Shown piece by piece: positions 51,181 through 62,200 of a stretch of DNA of 64,000 bases (position 1 is its first letter; the number at the start of each line of letters is the position of its first letter). The stretch spans positions 18,668,501-18,732,500 of the forward strand of contig NC_052665.1 in NCBI RefSeq assembly GCF_016802725.1. Direction: 5' to 3'. This DNA is from Solenopsis invicta. Its lineage: Eukaryota > Arthropoda > Insecta > Hymenoptera > Formicidae. The notes under the pieces were generated by a model. The model saw only the letters and a list, made by a program, of their open reading frames with translations. It was not told the DNA's origin and searched no databases. The translations under genes were made by a program, and so were the position numbers.

Positions 51181-52195
51181 TTGAGAAAATCGCTCATATT
51201 GACTTTAAAATAATATCTAAGGTAACTATATGCCCTATCCAAGCTTTGCGATTTCTTTTTAATTTTTTATTAAATTGAAAAACCGATGGCCATTTAAAAT
51301 AAAAAACATTTGAAACATGTGTGTTACAGAAACAAATAATAAAGTGATTTTGTAAAAGTATTACTTTTACAAGTTTATAAGTTTAGTGACATATGGATTT
51401 ATTGACATCTTGACATATAAGAGTACATAAGAACTATTTTTGTTAAGCATTAACCAAACAATTGATTTTCATAACTTTTCTCTCTCAAGACCATGACTTA
51501 AGAATAGCAGGTTAGTAGATTGATTAGAACTTGTGTGAAGTGATAAAAAAAAAGAAACTGAAAAATATTATAATCGATATGTGTACTCATTGATCTAGAT
51601 TTGCCATATTAGTTTTACCTTAAACAAAAAGTTTCTTTTCTTTGATTCTAAACAGGACTTCAAAAATATAAATTAAGTGCAATATTGCAAAATATAAATA
51701 TAGAGTTACAATAATATGTGACCTGTGGAGATTAATAACTGTCTGTTATATTAACAGTTATTGAAAGCAATAACTTACCAAAGATTCAGATCATGAGAAA
51801 TACAACTGAAAATTTTATTTTTGACCTCAACAATAGAATATACAAATAGAACAGTCACTTGCTTGCAAATAAGTCTCGTTGACAATGTATGACATATTAG
51901 GATTATTCGTTCAATTCATCATGTAATTCAGTAATAGCAAAGCTATATTGAGTACAGTTACCTTATGGTTTCAAAATATAATTCATTTATTTCTTAAATT
52001 TTCACTCAAAGTTCAACTTGCGCTGCCATCGCGATTAATAATATTAAACTAATTCATATTTTCTATTTCGATATCATTCAGTATCTTTGCATTGTGATTC
52101 GTTCGCCCGTGACAACAAATAAAATTCATTCAAACATTCGTCGTTCTCTACATTTTACAATATTGAGAAATCGGCAATTTCATAATTTATCGTAG
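51181..52195. other. AT-rich stretch with small hairpins
   Basis: Short perfect inverted repeats lie at 51350-51372 (11-base arms, 1-base loop) and 51734-51762 (9-base arms). No open frame of note. Confidence 0.65.
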
Positions 52196-52267
52196 GTAAC
52201 CGGCTTTAACGATTCCGCGACTGCGCGATTGGAAGCCGATGATGAGGATCCCATTGAATGGGCTCCG
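52196..52267 (+). CDS. Speculative 72-nt in-frame cassette exon
   Basis: An acceptor-like sequence ends TAG at 52195. It is followed by 24 open codons and then a GTGAGG donor-like word at 52268. The length is a multiple of three. The reading includes the acidic peptide LEADDEDPIEWAP, which differs from the Arg/Ser-rich chance peptides seen elsewhere in CpG-rich patches. The frame stays open beyond the donor to 52525. The pyrimidine tract is weak, I recognise no protein family, and the start was chosen only because TAG precedes it in frame. It is on the same strand as the ratchet site. Confidence 0.13.
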
Positions 52268-53360
52268 GTGAGGATGAACGGGCAGGAAGGAGTCGCCCTT
52301 CGAAACGAATCGCCACAATTAAGCGCGCAATTATTCGCCCCCGAAGACGTTCCGAAGGCCGCCGTTAATTTAATTTGCCTCGCGGGGGACGTTGCCGGGA
52401 GAAAAACGATCGGCGAGATTGCGAATCGCGGGAAGCGACGTCGAGGGAAAATCGCTCTTAGCTGTATTTTCCGAATGCGAATCGAAAGTTACGCGCCATC
52501 TCCGGGCCGTTCACAATCCCGATAATGAAACCGCCTCGGGTCGGCTTCTCCGCTGTTTATTTTTCCATAGTAATTGCGCCACTTGCTTTCTATAGAGCCG
52601 ACAAGACTTTTTAAATTAGACCAAGTTGCTTTTGGGTCGTGTATGAATTATTTGGACTATTACGAAGAAAAGGTTTTCGTGAATTTACGGGCAAAGTCAC
52701 TTAAATTAAATGGAATTAAACCCATTTATAGGATTGAAAATGGAAGTCGTAAAACAACATCGAAAAATATTCCAAATTGAAAATACATTAGAATTACTTT
52801 AAATTGTTTAGATTACATAAATTGCAGTTTTACTTTTTGTCATGATAATATTGTAAATGACGACATACATTTATTCGTATCCGACAAGGAAAAAGGTTCT
52901 CGACGTTTTAAGTGAGTTTCTGAAAGGTATTCGATGCTCGATGGCATACATCGAATTGTTCGCAAATAAATATTTGTGATAGAGATGTACCATAGAAACG
53001 AAAATTGGATACTAAAAGGAAGAAGAAGAATAAGATTTTTCCGAGACGGTTGCAACACATACCGATTGAAAATATCTGATACATGCTGCAGCACACTTGA
53101 CAAAACGTCGATTGAAGATCCAATAGGTTCCGCTGTACCATACAATAGCGAATGAATATTAGTCTCACTTAGGAGAGCAATTAAATCAATGTCGAGAGAG
53201 TGTACAAAAGAAAAAGAAACTTGAAACCGAACAAAAGGCAAAAATATGAAGTGAACGTAGACGGGAACGAGTTAATTGTACACCTGTATCTTTTGTTCTC
53301 TCGCACATTCTGGCACAATGTAACTGTAATTAGACGTCGGCCTAGTACAATGCACGGTAA
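52268..53360. other. CpG-rich patch grading into AT-rich DNA
   Basis: CpG-dense to about 52550, then AT-rich. A 133-codon minus frame (52840-53241) and an 86-codon minus frame overlap each other in different frames. Neither resembles a known protein. Confidence 0.55.
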
Positions 53361-54120
53361 ACGCGACGCTTTAGGTCATTGTGCGTAGAGGCGAAACATT
53401 TGATGCCTCGTATTCAAAGACAAACTTCGCGCTCTGTTCGCGCGCTCAAATACAAAAACGAAAGGTTCCTTGTGTTCTCTCCCTTCTGCAACAAGTTTCT
53501 GCGCGCGGCCGGTCTCTCAATCAACGAGATTATTTGTTCTTCTTCGCGCACAATGATCTCGCGGGATTCCTTCCTCCCCCTCCCTTCCTCCCCCATTTGA
53601 CCATAACTAGAAGGATTGTCTGGCGATCCGCGGAACGTCGTTTCTCGATGCCGATCCCGAGGCATATCGGCCGCGAAGGGAACGTCGGCAGCTTTTTGCC
53701 CATTGTCTCAGCACCGCCTGCGTATGTACGTGTCTATCGTCGTGAGGCATCGCGGGCGATAAATCGTCCGCGGCCTCGCCCTTCCACCCCTCGGACGCGT
53801 TGCCGTCGACGAGGGAGCGCGTGACTTTGCGCTTCCGTTCCCGCAGGTGCGCGCCGCATACGTCCCGGCCGCAGCAGCCATCATTGCGGTACCAGGGACA
53901 AAGGTGCCTTAAATGTGCTTAAGACGCCACGCACCGGATCTGCCCACTCGCCCAATCATAGCCTCCGTACGACGACGCCATTTTTTCGCCCGACATGCAA
54001 GGAGTGTGTGCCGATGGTGCGTTTTGCCGAGAGCGACGTGTTGTCGGGTTATACGTGGGTTCGAATATACGCGCGGAGAAAACACGAGAGTTAATATTGT
54101 ATTGGCTAGATGAAAATATG
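53361..54120. other. CpG-rich block without a confirmed gene
   Basis: GC- and CpG-dense. A 147-codon plus frame (53381-53824) is proline/arginine/serine-rich and coincides with other long frames. A good acceptor-like pyrimidine run ends CCGCAG at 53846, with no clear donor after it. Confidence 0.55.
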
Positions 54121-56200
54121 ATAATGAAATTTACTTAGATTAATTTCACTTTAAATTAATTTAAATTACTTAGATTAATTACTTAGAATTACTTGGAACT
54201 TACTTAGATTAATGAAATTTACTTAAAAGATGGATTTTTTTAATATGAATACATATATATTTACTTCCAAACAGTTTACAAGTTTCTTTAAAAAAGTTAT
54301 TGTAATTTTTAGTTACTACGAGCTCTTATGGAGATTCGCGAAAATCTGCGACATATCAAACTTAATCGCTGAAAAAATAATTAATAGTTATAAAAATATT
54401 AATTAAAAACTAAAAACTGGTGCAAAATTCCAGGAGTAGATAAGCATTGATGAAATATTGCAGGTGTTAGCTGTCTACGATCACGTCTGATATTTTTAAC
54501 GGTGAAACTAAGAACACAAGCAGTATGTAAAATCTTATTAATGATCATGAAAAACATTTCATTGGTTTAATTTTACGGTTAAATTTAACAGTGACTCTCG
54601 TGAAATTCAAAATTCAAAAATTGTTGCGTTCTCGATAACATGACTTTTCGTATATATCCGATACATTCTTAACTTTTTTCAATCATGTCGATATTTAAAG
54701 AAAAATATTGATATTGTTAAGAGTTATCTACGATGTTTCAAAGATAAGAGATTTTGTCCTCTCAGATTGCTTTCCTTTTACTATACGGAGTAATGTTATA
54801 TTACGAAGGTAGAGAGATTGATTGGCTTAAATTATTTAAATCTAACATATGAGTTGCATTAAGTAAGCAATACGTTAACAGCGATGACAGTCGAACATTG
54901 AATATTGTATGATAAAAGTGAGCGTTGAATGATCAGAATACGAATAGCACGTACGATGAGATATCTGCTTTCGATGAGATCCATTACACGTGCTGATTGT
55001 GCATGGTCGGTGCAAGGCTTTCGCAGAACTGCTGCAAGAACCATAACTACATCTGAATGGCCCTGTAATAGACAGTTTAACGATAAAGCTCGCTATAGGG
55101 ATATAACAATAAGTTCGATAGTCAACTAAAATATAAAGGCAATATAATAAACAATTTAAATGACGCATTCAGTGAGACAAGTTAACTATCACAATTGTCT
55201 CGTTGAATTTTCGCGTCGTATAAAAGGTAAGGAAGCTACCTTGCAAAATGCCTTCGTAATCATTTCGGAAATACACGACGTCTCGTCATCCCCTGTCACC
55301 ACTATATCGCGCAAGACACGGATGAATAACCGTGTAAACTTCAAGCTCATAAGAGAATTTACGGCCGAGGGGGCGAGAAATATTTGCTGAAGTTCCGGCC
55401 ATCATCATCCACCGGTAGTATCGTCATCATCGACCATTCCGCAGGTCCTCGGGTGCTTTCGCGACCTCACTTTAAAGGGATAACGCGTTCGGAGACTTAT
55501 CTCATAATATATTTATAGTGACGTTACGATGGCTATATATTATCCCTCCATTGCCGCCACACTGTCCCTCCTCGCTCGGCCGATGTATTATGCATTCCAA
55601 AGGCGATGTATTCTCGCATGCGCGAACGCGCGCGTTATCCACCTTATACATTTTTGACCTGAATCTATCGGCTTCGCGCCATAGCTCGACACTGTGCGGC
55701 AGTTAATCCTATAAAAAAAGACGAGTTCTTACTTATTGATAAAAAAATTGAAATGTTTCGAGAATACTTTAAATTCGTAAATTTTTTACGAATTTTTAAA
55801 TCTGTTTGTAAATAATGATTACTCGATAGCTCATTAATTTATGCACGAGTCTTCGGATATCAAGAACCGATAAAAACATGAAAAACATTAATGCCATCCG
55901 GTGAAATCCGTATTTTTTTTTTTTTTACGTGTGGCAGCATGCAACGTACTTATCTTATTTTGTAAAAAAAAATGACGGAAATGCACTGGCCTTAATGTTC
56001 CCGTTTATTTATATTTTAAAACTGATAAAGAACGATAAAGATAAATACGATAAAGATAATTATAGAGACATAAAAGCAGCATGTGTCCAAGAGCGCGCAA
56101 CAGCTGGAATTTCTTTCTCTCATTTTCTTCCTTTTTTTTCTTCTTTCTTGTCCGAGTTAAGAAGAGTTACATTACTCTCACAGATTCCGCAGGCTAAATA
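54121..56200. other. AT-rich stretch with degenerate short repeats
   Basis: ACTTAGATTAA-like words recur at about 54133-54225 as a degenerate tandem array. A T run lies at 55913-55926. Moderate-GC sequence lies at 55240-55690. Frames stay below 100 codons. Confidence 0.62.
54124..54230. repeat. Degenerate ACTTAGATTAA short repeat
   Basis: Imperfect copies of ACTTAGATTAA or ACTTAGAATTA follow each other, bounded on both sides by ATGAAATTTACTT. Confidence 0.7.
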
Positions 56201-56762
56201 ACCAATTATAAATACCCGGCGTTCATCTGCGGACACGAGTCGAGCTGCGGTCTCGCGGTCTCGACGTCGTCACCGCGTCGCCAAGGCTCCTTGATCCTTG
56301 AAGACGTACTCTTGGCCCATTATTCCCTCATTTGCCCTGGGTCCATAGAAACGTAATTAACTCCTCCAAGCGAAACGAATTGTGGGAAAACCGAAATTAC
56401 GAGAAAAAAAAGAAACAGATCGCCGAGACCCTTTTTCACGTATTTTTAACAAGCTCATTAATCGATGGTACCGGAATTATGGTCTTCTCGTCATTTTTCA
56501 AAAAGCTAATTGGTTGATCATTATAATTAGCGAGTCTATCGCGAGCGTGACAGGAGGAATTTAAACGATCGCATTTTCCTCAAGGATACTGTGATTGATG
56601 TACTGACAAATAGAGAATGGAATGGAACTTAACACAAGTAGAATATGATTATAAATAGATTTATTATTAAATAAATGTAATTACACAATTTTAAAATGCA
56701 AAAACAATATTTTTATTTGTTCTAAGAGAGTCTTCTCGGAGTATGATAAAATTCCCTTCTTT

Positions 56763-56788
<26 letters not shown>
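56763..56788. repeat. (TC)n microsatellite
   Basis: A perfect TC dinucleotide run. Confidence 0.92.
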
Positions 56789-56793
<5 letters not shown>

Positions 56794-59115
56794 GTCTTGC
56801 AAGAATAGTATTCCTTTTCTCATTTCCAGCTTTCTACGTCCCATCCCTTTCTTTTCTCCGAGTTACTTTTAACTTTTGAAGTTTATCTTTCCGCACACCG
56901 CTCTTATACAGAGTCGCTCGCCTCGCGAGGCAACTCGCGGCTTCGATACAAACTTTACACTTAGTACATTATGAATACCACGAACTTATTCGGTATGGCC
57001 ATTTTTAAAACGGGAAACTGCGAACAGCACGAATCACACAAGAGTCCGGTTTATTATTTTTCTACTTCTTTTAAAAACAAATTTACATTAAATTGTCCGA
57101 TGTTTCAAAGAATGTTTTGAGGAGAAGAATTTGTATCACATAAATAGATAATTTGTTATTTGTTTAAAAGTTTTTTTTTTAAATATTTGGAATTTTTTAG
57201 ACAGACTATGTAAATGTAATACTAACTTCAAATTTATATTAAATTTGTATAAAAACATATGGAAAAAGGATTGATTAAAATTATAATGAATTATACAACA
57301 TATTTTTGATTATTATAAATTATTTTTCGATTTGCATGCAAATAAATTATGATTTAATGAAGCTTTTCAAAAGCGAGGGGAAAAATGAAATCATAATGAT
57401 AGAAAAATTACTCGACCTGCATCGATAATGAATCGATGGTATTTTAACGAATTTAACAGCAATCTCAATTAGGGAAATTATTTAAATAACGCATAGGCGG
57501 CAATTAAATGCAAGCTAATGAATATAATTGCGCGACATTTTTAACATTCCTATCAGATTTTCCGTCAATGGTATGTATTTTAACATACCTCGTCGGAGTT
57601 AAAATATTTCATGACGATATGCTCGCCATCCGGTCGCTTTCTTTGGCCAACTCATTTCACTTGATAATATTACGTGCCCTGCCCCAGCTAATGATGCAAT
57701 GGTGCAGCAATTGCATTGACTTGTCACATCAACCGTAAGGCGATATACATTTTCTCTCACATTCAATACATTTAATGATTTCATCATTCTTTTAAGCAAT
57801 TTCATGTATATTAATCGAGAGTTTTATAACTATACAAAAATACACCAAATTTAGTAGCAATTAGATAAAAGTTTCTTGGTAATTCAATTAGCTTTTTAAC
57901 AAACTAGCAAGACTAGCGCTACGCGCGCGATACACACTTTTTATAATTTACAAATTACTTTACTCGATACACACATTAATCCTTGATACACATAATTGTC
58001 AAAATTTCCGCAATGACAGTAGCACACGAAGTAAGCACAGCGGGAGAACCAATTAGCATTACGGAAAAGCGTCAACAATAAACTTTGAGAGATGCGATTA
58101 TTGATTTAACATGGACTTTTTCAGATAGGATTTAAATTTTTAAACTTTTACGTAAAATTGAACAAAAATAATTTATTCTATCATACACAATTTCGAAATT
58201 TAATGAAATCACTTTTATTTCAATAATTGCTATTTTCCTTTTAATTTTTTATTAAGTCACATATCTACATTCAGTTAAAGAATATTTCATTGTATTGATT
58301 TATTAATTTTTATACCGATTTTAAAAATTTATTGTAATATCATTTATTTAAAAAAACAATGCAGCAATTGTATTAAATATTTGAAAATTTATTAATAAAG
58401 GAATAATTATCAAGCTGAATTAATGAAAGGAATTCAGAATTCAAAGACCCTTATTAATCGATGAATAAGACTTGGGAAGTTTACAAGTTTTTGACTTTGC
58501 CCGTGTTGCTCGTCGAGCCTCGTTGGTTCGATACAATGACGTGTTCAGAGACAATTAACAAACCATTGCATCAACTAAATCACTAAATCGCTGCAGCGAT
58601 CATACACGGAATACGCTCTCATTTGCAATTAGAATGGCTAGGTGGATTATTCATTGTGCGTAACGACGTTGAGCATCGTATTAATATCGATCCATACTAG
58701 CGTTCATATATTCGCTTCAGCCTCATTAGGCTCTTAAACAATTGTAGCGATTAAGTGAATATGACGATACCGTTGATCATAATTTAGCGTCATTCAGTAG
58801 ATTTGCGGGAACTATTACTTGTCCGCTAGATAACGGAGCAGTTACCGTGCTTTTTATGGCTTATTTACTTACTTTTCTTTAAAAAATATATAAAAAGGAT
58901 GTTAAAAAGTTTGAAATATTAAAATTAAAAATAACAAGGTTGCAATTTTTAAATTATCTACATTTTTATGTAATAAAAAATCCGTTTTAACAAATATATT
59001 TTGATCAAAAGAATTTAACACGTGCGACGTAAGTTGACACACTTTTGCATGTAAGTAAAAATCAGAGTTGCGGATTTCCTGATTATCTCGAATTGCGGCC
59101 TCGTTTTTCTGCAGG

Positions 59116-59159
59116 TAGATATCATACATTGCACGTTTTTGTGCAATGTATGATATCTA
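59116..59159. repeat. Perfect 19-bp-arm hairpin
   Basis: Arms TAGATATCATACATTGCAC (59116-59134) and its exact complement (59141-59159) flank a 6-base loop, GTTTTT. Just before it, a pyrimidine run ends CTGCAG|GTAGAT. A fold of this length is unlikely by chance. The stem is shorter than a typical insect pre-miRNA and has no bulges, so a decayed MITE or a palindromic mutation is more likely than a microRNA. Confidence 0.93.
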
Positions 59160-59580
59160 TTTGTTTTTGATCCTTAACTTTCCATTTACCGCGCATAGGA
59201 CTATTAATCTTCATACATGACGTAAACGATAATGCTGTAGAAATGCTTTTTTAATGGGAATGTCGTAAGCCTACTGAGACTCGTTCCTGTTTTCCTCTGG
59301 TTTACTTTGTAAATCGTCCACGATAAAAAAAGCAATGCATGGAGATCAAAGGGTTTTTCTAAAGTACAACGTGTCCGTACTGAAATGCACCGTCAATTGT
59401 TTTGTTTTTCAGAATGGTAGTTTCACCAGTGATATCTAGCTAGACATATTAAATTTTTGTTTAAGATTGCTCCGCGGAAATGAATTAAATTTTTATTACC
59501 AAAAATAATATTCATTGAAAATGTAGATAAATGAAATGATACAACTTATAATAGTTGAAATTTTTTACGAGTTGCAATGG

Positions 59581-62200
59581 GCTGAATCAAGTTATCATTA
59601 AGTATGAACGGGCAGAGAAAATTCGACCAACCAGTTGATCAACATCGGGGCAATCAGAGCTTCCAATTGCGACGGAGATTGATTAAAGCTCGGGGGAAAA
59701 AACTCCCCCTTTCTGAATCCAAGGGAGTTTTCGTGTCTTCGGACGGTAAAACCCATTTCATTAATGCGTTCGACGGCTCGTCGCGCGCTTCGCGATATCG
59801 CTCACGTAACTCCTTCCGACGTTGCATGCGTCGTTAGAATAACGTGCACAGTCGCGATTAGCGAGGGCACCGTTGCATTAAACGGCGCACCAAGTTCCAA
59901 CAGTCTTATACGCAGAGTCACGTACATACACTCATTTGTAGCTGTCGCAACCGCGGATAAGACCGCCCGTTTTTTTCCCCCTACTTTTTTTTATTTAAAG
60001 ACATTGTTGAATTTTTGTTAGCTAATCGAACGAGAAAAGAAGTGTGTCGCTTGTATCAACCACGCTAGGAATTAATCCTTCATTCTCATCGTATGAGATG
60101 TGTATCCGAGGAAAAGGAGAAAATATAACAGCGTACGTTCTCGTCAGCTTGACGTTGCGGAAATTTGAATTGGTAATTTTGTGAAACGGATATATCTTTC
60201 CGTGAAAAACAATTCTCCGGGAACAACGATGTACGCCACCGGTAATATTTTAAGTTCAGCGGATGCGTTTTTTTTTTTTTTCAGATTTCAGATCTCTCGT
60301 ACGTGCTCCACCGGCCCGCAATAGAAGTTGCATAATTAAACTTGCATATTCATGGCAATAAACTGTAATGAGAGTTTTGTAGCACAAATAGTTTCTAGCA
60401 ATTAGCAAAATGGAATTGCCGCTGGTGTATTGAGTTACGTCGACTCTTCGCGACCACCGATCCCGTTATTTCCACGCGGATGACGCATTCATTCTATTAA
60501 TCCGCCATCTCCGCTTGTCGTTCAGCTCGATCATCATCCGTAACGCGTTTCGACTCCGGATGCCCGATCGCGATAATAACGCAATTTGGATCGCGTCCCA
60601 GACATCTTCACACCACATCGAACGATTTTACGGGCGTTAATTGGTACGTTCGGTGCCTGCTATGTCGGCTTGTATATTCTTCCTTTCTTGTTTTTTTTTT
60701 CTGACATCTGAAGAGGACCGATGTCAGTCTGATGGATAGGATGCAGTCGTGTGCATATTCGAGGACGCGCTCGATATTAGTTCGTCGACCTCGTTTGCCA
60801 CTCAAGACAGTATGGTGTGTTGAAACACTTGAATTCAGTGGGCTGTCGACCGTCATCTGGTATAAAATTTCGCAATCGATACTTTTTAGTATCAAGTGTG
60901 TTAATGGTAAAAAAAAGTTGGTGATACTAACAAAGAAAGATTCTGCACGATATGTTTATTCTGTTTACCTTCGAGTATACTATTTTCGTAACGATTTATA
61001 TTACTGTTTTACTCGTTAATCGTGTTTTGAAAATTAAAAAAGATCTTATTTATTTTTCATTTAATCTTACAGGCGTCGGGGGAGACACATACGTATAGGT
61101 ACAATGTTTGGGGACACTTATTGATCGCGTAAATATGTCGACGGGACGATATTTCCGATGGCAGTAGACTGAACTAGAGATTCGGGCGCGTTGAAATTTA
61201 TGTGAAATTCCAAGCGGAGCTCTACCTACACACATACATACATGCACCCGTGCGCTCGCGAATCCAAGTTTTGCTTTTGACATTTGTCGGCGATATCGTG
61301 CTTTATTTGTTCCCCGCTGCTGCCGCATACATCGCGGCTGCCGTTTTTGCATACACCGACGACTTCGGGGACGGTGCGATGCGCTTTCTTTCGGATAAAT
61401 CAATATGCCGGCGCGCCGGTAAACAAGTAAATCAACGCGGGGTAACGACGCGCGACACGGAAATGCACCGATCGACAATTGTGCTCGCATGTCTGGAGTG
61501 TTTTGTGAGAATATAATTTAGTTTGGCATACATACGTATGTCTTCTAACGCTTCCTCTCCCATCTTAAAATAAGAATCTGATAACTTGGATTTGTCCAAA
61601 ACTGGATGATTGTATGCGTAACAAATGTGAAAAGCATGCGACGTTGAATACAATTACAACGAAAATAAATGAATGTACATATTTTAAAATTTTAATAACT
61701 TAGAATTATTTACCTTAAGCTCGTATTAATTATTGTCGCAGTTGTGTTTGTAAATAAATTTCTTTATAATTTTTATCCTAGATTTTTATACTTGAAATTT
61801 AAATTACAATTACTTTTTTATTTAAAATTATAATTTTAATTTTAGAAAATTATAAATAGAAAGATTACAAATTAATTTTACAAAATCATACATGAAAAAT
61901 TAACTATTGGAAAAAGTAAAGACTCGAAGAATTATGTCACGAAATTAAATATCGACAAGAGCTAAGTTGTGTATATAAAATGTGTGTACATAAATTTATT
62001 ATATAAAAAAAGAAATAATAATGATAAACATTTTAATCTTATTGTTAGTCTGGACCATCTTCAGTACAAATTTAATATTGAATAAGCATTGATAAATTGT
62101 ATAAGCATTAAATAGAGGTATTGTGCTCTTCTAAAAAAAAAATTATACTCATTTATTTTTTACTATAAAATAACGCGTTTTTTACTATAAAATATTTGTG
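59581..62200. other. Mosaic non-coding stretch
   Basis: Moderate-GC parts lie at 59600-59940, 60420-60620 and 61050-61500, with AT-rich DNA elsewhere, especially 61650-62200. The longest frame is 146 codons on minus (61050-61490), overlapped by a 104-codon plus frame. A 14-T run directly followed by CAG ends at 60284 and looks like an acceptor, but no exon is supported. Confidence 0.58.

Larger units (their letters stand above)
56201..59580. other. Mostly AT-rich non-coding stretch
   Basis: It contains a CT microsatellite (56763-56788) and the hairpin at 59116-59159. A strong acceptor-like T-rich word ends TTTTTCAG at about 59412, without a paired donor. Open frames stay below 80 codons. Confidence 0.62.

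Noticed and set aside
53829..53910. Acceptor-like CCGCAG followed by a short open frame rich in alanine
   Set aside because: The frame stops after about 21 codons and the block has long frames in every register, so coding cannot be inferred.
54045..54080. GGGTTCGAA-containing stretch resembling a tRNA T-loop
   Set aside because: No matching A-box or acceptor stem pairing at the right distance.
59394..60284. Very strong acceptor-like T tracts ending CAG at about 59412 and 60284
   Set aside because: No donor within exon distance, and open frames after them are only a few codons long.
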